The translations under genes and the position numbers were made by a program. Below are positions 57,351-64,000 of a stretch of DNA of 64,000 nt, one piece after another. Source of the stretch: Streptomyces sp. Root1304 (GTDB lineage Bacteria > Actinomycetota > Actinomycetes > Streptomycetales > Streptomycetaceae). The notes under the pieces were generated by a model that did no database searches, was not told the origin of the DNA, and saw only the letters and a program-made list of their open reading frames with translations. Each line of letters starts with the position of its first letter. Position 1 is the stretch's first letter. The stretch is taken from NCBI RefSeq assembly GCF_001426405.1, contig NZ_LMEP01000007.1, positions 826-64,825 of the forward strand. Reading direction: 5' to 3'.

Positions 57351-60300
57351 CTAGCACGTCGAGCCGATGCCGGTCGGGGAGTTGATCGCGGTGCACGAAT
57401 AGCTCTCCACGATGTCCCCCTGGGGGCCGTACGCGGTCATTCCCACCTGCACGAGCGTGGGGACGGCCGAATGCGGGTCACCGTAGATGGGCACGACCGA
57501 CATGAACAGTTTGTTGTCGCCAGTCAAATGCTTCCATCCGAAGGATTCAACTTTGCTGGCCATCCGCGCGTTCGCCCTGCCGTGCAGAGCGACGAGGTTG
57601 CGGACGTCCTGGCCCGTGCCCTTGCCCCAGTATCCGATCAGGTGCCCTGCCTGCGGGCTTCCGCCGCCGGCGGCGATCTCACCCATGCCGTCGGGCTGCA
57701 CGGAGGGCTCGCACTCGGGGCACTTGGGAAGGCCGCCGGCCCCGGTGCGCGACCTGCGGTCGGCCTTGGTCAGGAAGGCCCAGGCACCGGTCGCCCGGCA
57801 GCCCTTGTTCCCCTGGTGGTCCGTGTACTCCTCCAGGCCGCCGTAGACCCGCCCGCCGTCGACCAGCGGCATCGGGTCGCACGTCGGGTTGTTGGTGTCG
57901 GTGGTCCGCGGCGCGGGCCGGGGCTGGGGGCCCGGCGACGGCTGCGGGGTGGGACCCGGACGCGGTTCGTCGTCGGACGAGGAGTCGGAGTCGACGTCGC
58001 TCGCCGAGGGCATCAGCATGCTGCCGAGGGCCGTGCTCGCGTCCGCGAGGTTCTGCTGGCCCTGCGGCGTCGCCGCGTACAGCGCCGTGACGAGCGCCGC
58101 GCCCGCCCACCAGATCAGCGGGATGGCGAAGTGGCCGTCCAGCTCGACGAGGCTGGTGGGGTTGCCGCCGGTGAAGGCGTACCGGTTCCCGGTGAAGGGG
58201 TCCGAGCCGAGCTTCATGTCGGCGAGGGCGCCGTTGTACATGTCCCGGGTGGTGAAGCGGTTGAGCCCCGGGTTGTAGTCGCGGAAGCCCATGTCGTACG
58301 TGCCGGACTGGGCGTCCCAGCGCTTGGCGTTGTAGCGGTAGGGGTTGTACTCCTCCTTGTCCGGCTGGCCGCTCTCGGGCTTGTCGATGCCGGTGAACTC
58401 GGTGGCGTCGTTGTTGCCGTAGGCGGTGTAGCCGTAGGTCGCCTTGGTGTCGCCGTTCTTGTCGGTCAGGGTCTCGACGTCGGTGTGGCTGTTGTAGCCG
58501 TAGTAGCCGTCCTCCGTCGTCCCGTCGGTGTTGTGCTTGGTCTGCGAGAGCCGCTCGCCCCAGGGGCTGTACTGGAACGACTTGGTCAGCGCGCCGGCGA
58601 CCTTCTCGTCGAGGACCTCGCTGGACAGGCCGAGGTACTCGAAGTCGGTGGTCTTGCCGGCCGCCGTCTTGGAGGCGGTGCGGTCCAGCGGGTCGAAGGT
58701 GTACGTCGTCGACTTCATCGCGCCGCCGGCGTCCAGCTTCTGGGACTCCACGACGTGGTCGAAGCCGTCGTACACGCTCCGCTCGACGACCTTGCCGCCG
58801 GAGCTGACCGACTGCTGGCGCCCGAAGGGGTCGTAGCTGTAGTCGGCCGGCGTGGCGCCCGAGGTCGTCGCGGTCAGCAGCCTGTTCCGGTCGTACCGGA
58901 ACGTGGTGGTCGCGCCCTTCACGGTCTGGCTGATGACGTTGGCGTTGTCGTCGTGGAGGTACGTCTCCGTGCCCGCGCCGTTGCCCGTCTTGACCGACTT
59001 GGTGAGCCGGTCGGCCGGGTCGTAGGTCAGGTCGGTCGTGGAGTCGAGGTACGCCGTGCGGTTGTCGGCGTTCATCTTCTTCGCGACGTCCTGCGACTTG
59101 TTGCCGTTGGCGTCGTAGGCGTACGTGTGGGAGGCGACCAGCGTGGTGCCGTCCGCCTTCTTCTCCGTCGTCGACTTCAGCGCCGCGTCGAGGAAGTAGG
59201 TGTAGTCGACCGTGTTGCCGTTGTCCTTGGTCTCCTTCAGCTTCTGGCCGCGGTCGGTGTACGTGTACGAGGTGACCTTGGGGTCACCGTCCGTCGGGGA
59301 CTTGCCGACGGACACCGACTTGACCTTCTCGCGGAGGTCGTAGGTGTACTTGGAGAACTGACTGGGGTGGGTGACCGTGTCCGACTGCCCGTTGGCGTCG
59401 TACGTGTACGTGGTCGCCTTCTTCTCGACGCCGGCGAGCGACTCCGTCACCTTCTGGACCTGGTTGAGGCCGGTGTAGGCGATGGCGTAGGCGTCGACCT
59501 TCGTCCCCGGCGAGGTGTCGCCGATCGACGTCAGGTTGCCGTTGGCGTCGTACGAGTAGCTGAAGGTCCGCTTCTCGTTGTCGGTCTCCGCGGCGTTGTC
59601 ACGGACCAGCTTGACGCCGTCCGCGACCACGGCGCCCGCGCTGTTCTGGTCCAGCTTGAGCGTGGCCCCCTCGCTCTGCTTGAGGGCGTAACTGCCGAGG
59701 GCGACCCAGGTGCCGGTGGCGGCGTTCTGGTCCTTGGTGACCGCCGGTTCGGTGGTCGTGCCGTGGGTGAGCGTGTACTTCGCGGCCGTGGCGGCCCCGG
59801 TCACCTTCGGGTACGTCACGTACGCGGTGTACGTGCCGTCCTTGGGGATGTCGAGCGTCCAGGTGAAGGCGTCCGTGCCCGCGCCCGCCGCGTGGGTGCG
59901 GTGGTCGTAGCCCTGCTGCCCGGTGATGTCCCCGGTGGCCCAGGTGCCCGTGGCGGTGGTGTGCTGGGTGTCGGAGTTGTCCACGAGGACCACCGACCTG
60001 CCCACCGGAACACCGTCGTCGGAGCGCGACCTGACCTTGCCGTCCGGGTAGAACGACCAGGTCATGGTGCGGTTGGACGAGCCACCGGCCGAGGTCAGCG
60101 TCCTGGCGGTCTGCTGGCCGACCGCGTTGTAGTCGTAGGTGGTGGAGATGTCCCACGGGTCCGTGGTGCTCTTGGTCCAGCCGTTGTCGAAGTAGTCGAC
60201 CTTGGTGACGTTGCGGACCGTCTGCCCCTCGGAGGGCGGCATCGAGGTCGTGGAGACCCGGCCCACGGCGTCGTACGCGGTCTCGGTGTAGACGTTCGGA

Positions 60301-63300
60301 TCGTTGTGGCGGGTGTCCGCCGGGTCGTACGGCTGGTACTGGCGCTTGGGCCGGTTCAGCGCGTCGTACTCGGTGCGGGAGGTGAACGCGGTGGTCGTCC
60401 CGGCCTCGACGGCGCGCGGGCTGATCACCTTGGTGGCGTTGCCGACCTGGTCGTACTCGTACCGGGTCGTGCGGTACAGGATCGGCGAGGTGCCGCTGCG
60501 CGGGACCTTGACCTCGGTCTGCTTGCCGCGCTCGTCGTAGGTGACGAGCGTGGTGTTGTTCTCCGCGTCCGTCGTGGAGACGACCAGGTTGTCCTTGTCG
60601 TAGGCCTTCCTGGTGGTCTTGCCGGCGGCGTCCGTGACCGCGGTGACCCGGTGGTTCAGGTCGAAGGCGGACAGGGTGCTGTAGTCGGCGGGGTCGGCGG
60701 TGGCGTTCTTCTTCGGGTCGACGACCTTGGTCGTGTTGCCGACGTTGTCGTACTCGTAGCTGACCCGGTCGCCGTTCGCGTTGGTGACGGAGGTGAGCTG
60801 GTAGATCTCGTTGTAGTAGTTGGTCGTGACGAAGTCCGTCGCGTCCGCCGCGGTCAGCGAACCCTTCGGCTCGGTCGTCGTCCTGAGGTTGCCGACCTTG
60901 TCGTACGTGTAGGTCGTCTTCCGCTCGTCCGACGTCGGCGTGTACTTCGGCTCGGTCGCCGAGGTGATCTGGTCGGCCGCGTCGTAGACCGCCTCGGACA
61001 CCGCGCCGTTGGGCGCCGTCGACGTGGTGACGTTGTCGTTGGCGTCGTAGACGGGTGCCGGAGCGGTGATCAGGTCACCGGTGGCCTGGTTCTTGGGCTC
61101 GGTCTTGACCAGCGGGCGGCCGTAGACGTCGTACGTCTGGGTGGTCTTCTTGCCCAGCGCGTCGACGACCTCGCGGACCTGGCCGCGCTCGTCGTAGACG
61201 AAGGTCGACGCCTTGCCGAGCGCGTCGGTCATCGTCGCCGGGAAGCCGGTGGGCCCGAAGCCGCTGTTGGTGTCGGCGTTGCCGTTGGCGTCGACCGCGC
61301 GGGTCAGCTGGCCGTAGGCGTCGTACTCGTACGAGGTGGTGTAGTCCCCCGCCGTCGTGGTGGCGACGCCCTTCGGGTCGGTGACCGTCTTCAGGTTGCC
61401 GAAGGTGTCGTAGCCGAACTGCCAGGTCCGGCCCTCCGGGGAGGTCTTGGTGAAGATGTCGGCCGAGTAGCCGTCGGCACGCGTCTGGTACGCGTACCGG
61501 GAGGAGTTCGCCGGGTAGACGCCCGGGGCGCACTCGCTCTGGGCGGGCACGCCCGCCTTGTTGTTCTCCGCGTCGCGCTTCCAGAGCGGGTAGCCCGTCT
61601 TCTGGTCGTAGCAGTACGCGGTCCTGGCGCCGTTGCTCTCCTCCGTGTACGTGACGTTGTTGTCCGCGTCCCACGACATCTTCATGGCCTGCGACTTGGC
61701 GTTCGTCGACAGGACGGCGCGGCCGAAGTCGTCGGTCACGTAGTCGGAGGAACGCGACTCGGCGTCGGTGACCCGGGTGTCGGTGAACTTGGTGTTGCCG
61801 GGGTCGACGGCGTACGTGAAGCCCGTGGTGCCCTGGAGACGGTCGGTGATCGTCTTGGTCCACCAGTGGTACTTCGGGTCGTCACCGGTCTGCGGGTAGT
61901 TGTACGCCAGCGAGGTGGCGTTGCCGCGCGGGTCGGTCGCCTTGACCAGCTTGACGTTCTTGTTGCCCTGGGTGGCGTCGTACTCGAAGCCGTAGACCTT
62001 CGGCTGGGTGGACCCGGCACCGTCGGTGATCCTGGTGAGCAGGCCCTTGTCCGAGTACTCGAAGGTGACCTTGCGGTTCGAGATGTCGGTCATCGACTTG
62101 ATGTGGTCGATGATCTTCGGGTTGCTGCTGTCGGCCTTGGAGTAGTACTCGATCGTGAGCGACTGCCGGCCGGCGGGGTCGGTGACGTACTTGAGGAACT
62201 TGGTCGGCTTGTTGTTCGACTTCCGTTCCTCGTAGGTGTACGTCTGCGTGTTGCCGTTCTTCTCGACGGCCGAGGTCATGTAGCCGTCGCAGCCGAAGAC
62301 GAAGCGGGTGCCGTCGGGACGGGTCATCGTCCAGGCGTCCGGGACCGGGTCCTTCAGCGGGGTGCAGTCCAGGCCGGGCTTGGCGGTCAGCCGGTAGTGG
62401 ACGCCTGCCGGGGCCTTCCAGGAGCCGTCCGCCTGCTCACGGAAGACGTGCGTGGTGCCGTCGCCGTCGGGGAGCCGGATCTCGGTCGGGTGCGGCTTCG
62501 GGTGGAACTCCAGCGGCGCGCCGAGCCGGATCGGGCCGGAGGCCTGGAAGGACCAGCCGGAGCCCGAGACGGTGTCGGAGGTGTCGAGGCTGTTGTACGC
62601 GAACCGGGCGAAGGTGGTGACGCCGCGGCCGGGGTTGGTGAACGCGTTGTACTGCCAGACGGTGTTGCCGGAGGCCAGGTTGGTCATGACGGTCGAGCCG
62701 GCACCGGTGTTCTTGCCCGTGTAGACGTAGAACTTCTCCATGCCGAGCTGGTTGGAGGTCGGGTCCTCCACCGCCACGTTCTGCTTCAGACCGGGGATGC
62801 CGGCGGTGCCGGACGCCCAGGTCCCCGTGGTCTTGTCGTAGACGTCCCAGTCGAGGACGTAGTCGGTCCGCTTGTTCCCCGAGTCGGAGTTGACCGGGGT
62901 CCTGACCTTCGCCTGCAGGGACACGCTGTCCCCGGGGACGACGTCGGCGGGCAGCGCGGTCTGGATCTGGTTGCCGCCGTTGGTGACGTCGGTGCCGTCC
63001 GGCAGGGACCAGGTGTAGCTGAGGACCCGGTCGGTGGCCTTCCACGTCGACGCGGTGGTGTTGGTGAGGGTGAAGTCGACCGTGTAGTCGGTGTTCGGCG
63101 TCATCCGCGCCGGGGTCTGCGGCGCGTAGTACGTCGATTCCGTGGTGGAGTCGATGTACGTGACGACCATGCGGGGCCGCAGCCGGGTCTCGGCGCCCTC
63201 CGAGGAGAGGAACAGCGTCCGTTCCTGCGCGGCGGTCTCGTCGGCCGTCCTGATGACCACGCCGTTCTGCGAGGACGGGGTGGTCACCCACGACTGGGCG

Positions 63301-64000
63301 AGCGAGGTGACGTTCCAGTCGTGGCGCGCCGGGTCGTTCGTCTTGGCCCCGGTGTCCGCGACGGAGGCACCGAAGTCACCGCCCGGGGCGGTCCAGGCGG
63401 TGGTGGCGTTCGCCTTGACCCAGGTGGCCGCGGCCTCGTCGAAGTCGCGGGTGAGGGGGCGCAGCTCGTAGACGGCGCCGGGGGCGTCCTGCGCGGTCTG
63501 GGTGCTCCAGAGGCGGACCTTGGCGTCCAGGACCCGGGCGGTGGCGGGGATGCCGAGGGCCGGGAACTTCAGCAGGGCGCGGGTGTCGCCGTAGGTGGCG
63601 GAGTTGTTGCCGACGGACAGCCAGTTCTTCGGTCCGCCGTCGTCGATGGTGTCGTGGGTGGACGTGGTCCGCGTCGAGGACAGGGTGGTGTCCTGCGTCG
63701 CGTCGAGGACCTTGGTCGTCCGCCCGGCCTTCGGCAGCCGGACGAGCTGCGTGGGCGCGGCGACGACCTGGCCGTCCTTCGTCCTGACCGCGACCATGTA
63801 GTAGTAGGCGCGGCCGAAGGGGTCGGGGTCGTCGGCCTTCGTCGGGGTCCCGGAGGTGTCCGTGAAGGCGGTCACCGTGGACGCGACGGGCGCGACGAGG
63901 GTCGCGGCCGAGGGCGTGAAGGTCTGGTTGATCGACCGGTGGACCTGGTACTCGACGATGTCGTCGCCGGTGGCGATCGGGTCCGGGTCCCGGTAGGCGG
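57351..64000 (-). CDS. RHS/YD-repeat polymorphic toxin with C-terminal DNA/RNA endonuclease (5' end beyond window)
   Basis: The frame is open to the right edge, so the N-terminus is missing. In protein order: an FN3-like part (64000-63730), a DNRLRE-type domain (about 63720-63180), a beta linker (about 63150-62780), RHS/YD repeats (about 62650-60100 and 59580-58300), a golvesin-C-like insert (about 59990-59590), and the core-end signature RFTTRDMYNGALAD with GNRYAFTGGNPTS near 58200. The variable tip has a hydrophobic segment, a Pro-rich linker and, at 57351-57650, a nuclease with AGHLIG, VRNLVALHGRANARM and VVPIYG, as in DNA/RNA non-specific endonucleases (NS_2 type). The tip is lower in GC than the repeats. 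The immunity gene follows after 13 bases. Confidence 0.9.
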   Translation of the reverse strand, partial: AYRDPDPIATGDDIVEYQVHRSINQTFTPSAATLVAPVASTVTAFTDTSGTPTKADDPDPFGRAYYYMVAVRTKDGQVVAAPTQLVRLPKAGRTTKVLDATQDTTLSSTRTTSTHDTIDDGGPKNWLSVGNNSATYGDTRALLKFPALGIPATARVLDAKVRLWSTQTAQDAPGAVYELRPLTRDFDEAAATWVKANATTAWTAPGGDFGASVADTGAKTNDPARHDWNVTSLAQSWVTTPSSQNGVVIRTADETAAQERTLFLSSEGAETRLRPRMVVTYIDSTTESTYYAPQTPARMTPNTDYTVDFTLTNTTASTWKATDRVLSYTWSLPDGTDVTNGGNQIQTALPADVVPGDSVSLQAKVRTPVNSDSGNKRTDYVLDWDVYDKTTGTWASGTAGIPGLKQNVAVEDPTSNQLGMEKFYVYTGKNTGAGSTVMTNLASGNTVWQYNAFTNPGRGVTTFARFAYNSLDTSDTVSGSGWSFQASGPIRLGAPLEFHPKPHPTEIRLPDGDGTTHVFREQADGSWKAPAGVHYRLTAKPGLDCTPLKDPVPDAWTMTRPDGTRFVFGCDGYMTSAVEKNGNTQTYTYEERKSNNKPTKFLKYVTDPAGRQSLTIEYYSKADSSNPKIIDHIKSMTDISNRKVTFEYSDKGLLTRITDGAGSTQPKVYGFEYDATQGNKNVKLVKATDPRGNATSLAYNYPQTGDDPKYHWWTKTITDRLQGTTGFTYAVDPGNTKFTDTRVTDAESRSSDYVTDDFGRAVLSTNAKSQAMKMSWDADNNVTYTEESNGARTAYCYDQKTGYPLWKRDAENNKAGVPAQSECAPGVYPANSSRYAYQTRADGYSADIFTKTSPEGRTWQFGYDTFGNLKTVTDPKGVATTTAGDYTTSYEYDAYGQLTRAVDANGNADTNSGFGPTGFPATMTDALGKASTFVYDERGQVREVVDALGKKTTQTYDVYGRPLVKTEPKNQATGDLITAPAPVYDANDNVTTSTAPNGAVSEAVYDAADQITSATEPKYTPTSDERKTTYTYDKVGNLRTTTEPKGSLTAADATDFVTTNYYNEIYQLTSVTNANGDRVSYEYDNVGNTTKVVDPKKNATADPADYSTLSAFDLNHRVTAVTDAAGKTTRKAYDKDNLVVSTTDAENNTTLVTYDERGKQTEVKVPRSGTSPILYRTTRYEYDQVGNATKVISPRAVEAGTTTAFTSRTEYDALNRPKRQYQPYDPADTRHNDPNVYTETAYDAVGRVSTTSMPPSEGQTVRNVTKVDYFDNGWTKSTTDPWDISTTYDYNAVGQQTARTLTSAGGSSNRTMTWSFYPDGKVRSRSDDGVPVGRSVVLVDNSDTQHTTATGTWATGDITGQQGYDHRTHAAGAGTDAFTWTLDIPKDGTYTAYVTYPKVTGAATAAKYTLTHGTTTEPAVTKDQNAATGTWVALGSYALKQSEGATLKLDQNSAGAVVADGVKLVRDNAAETDNEKRTFSYSYDANGNLTSIGDTSPGTKVDAYAIAYTGLNQVQKVTESLAGVEKKATTYTYDANGQSDTVTHPSQFSKYTYDLREKVKSVSVGKSPTDGDPKVTSYTYTDRGQKLKETKDNGNTVDYTYFLDAALKSTTEKKADGTTLVASHTYAYDANGNKSQDVAKKMNADNRTAYLDSTTDLTYDPADRLTKSVKTGNGAGTETYLHDDNANVISQTVKGATTTFRYDRNRLLTATTSGATPADYSYDPFGRQQSVSSGGKVVERSVYDGFDHVVESQKLDAGGAMKSTTYTFDPLDRTASKTAAGKTTDFEYLGLSSEVLDEKVAGALTKSFQYSPWGERLSQTKHNTDGTTEDGYYGYNSHTDVETLTDKNGDTKATYGYTAYGNNDATEFTGIDKPESGQPDKEEYNPYRYNAKRWDAQSGTYDMGFRDYNPGLNRFTTRDMYNGALADMKLGSDPFTGNRYAFTGGNPTSLVELDGHFAIPLIWWAGAALVTALYAATPQGQQNLADASTALGSMLMPSASDVDSDSSSDDEPRPGPTPQPSPGPQPRPAPRTTDTNNPTCDPMPLVDGGRVYGGLEEYTDHQGNKGCRATGAWAFLTKADRRSRTGAGGLPKCPECEPSVQPDGMGEIAAGGGSPQAGHLIGYWGKGTGQDVRNLVALHGRANARMASKVESFGWKHLTGDNKLFMSVVPIYGDPHSAVPTLVQVGMTAYGPQGDIVESYSCTAINSPTGIGSTC

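Overview
The window is chromosomal DNA of a Streptomyces-type actinomycete. GC is very high, genes are dense with many 4-nt ATGA/GTGA overlaps and GTG starts, and there are genus-typical genes: a SepF paralogue, a DUF6099-like protein, a DUF1707 protein, an RsbW-like ATPase, bacterial Pnkp/Hen1 and actinobacterial RHS. No rRNA, tRNA or CRISPR array was seen.

Layout, left to right. 1-2200: edge of an integrative element of lower GC, with an excisionase-like gene, a divergent tyrosine integrase and possible arm/attachment repeats. 2232-5825: a secreted PA14/FN3 protein and a DHA2 drug exporter. 5957-13872: an aromatic catabolic cluster (RidA, acyl-CoA dehydrogenase, aryl-CoA ligase, PaaX regulator, DUF1772, a flavin monooxygenase/old-yellow-enzyme fusion and a crotonase). 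It fits aerobic 2-aminobenzoate (anthranilate) or salicylate degradation through CoA thioesters. 14121-18452: an RsbW-like ATPase and an arginine deiminase cluster (arcA, arcB, amino-acid permease).

18535-38058 is the most unusual part: nine very tightly packed genes behind a Crp/Fnr regulator gene, all on the minus strand. In transcription order they are Crp-like, class III nucleotide cyclase-like, P-loop NTPase with a repeat tail, SPFH-like protein, Pycsar-type membrane effector, vWA surface protein, tubulin-like GTPase, a transmembrane protein without a P-loop, a pseudokinase/zinc-ribbon/GTPase fusion, and a tail-anchored GTPase-associated protein (GAP1-like). It looks like a membrane-bound, cyclic-nucleotide-linked conflict or signalling system. 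Immediately upstream, behind a strong hairpin, lie pnkp and hen1 (RNA repair).

42872-56753 holds mostly housekeeping and accessory genes: homocysteine methyltransferase, F420-type oxidoreductase, MazG-like pyrophosphohydrolase with an AAA ATPase, SepF paralogue, DUF1707 protein, aminotransferase, GntR regulator, TerB, a BlaI/M56 pair, an RCK_C/antiporter pair and a NarL-type two-component system. 56816-64000 is a polymorphic toxin locus: an RHS/YD-repeat protein, cut by the right window edge, carrying a C-terminal nuclease, followed by a SMI1/KNR4-type immunity gene.
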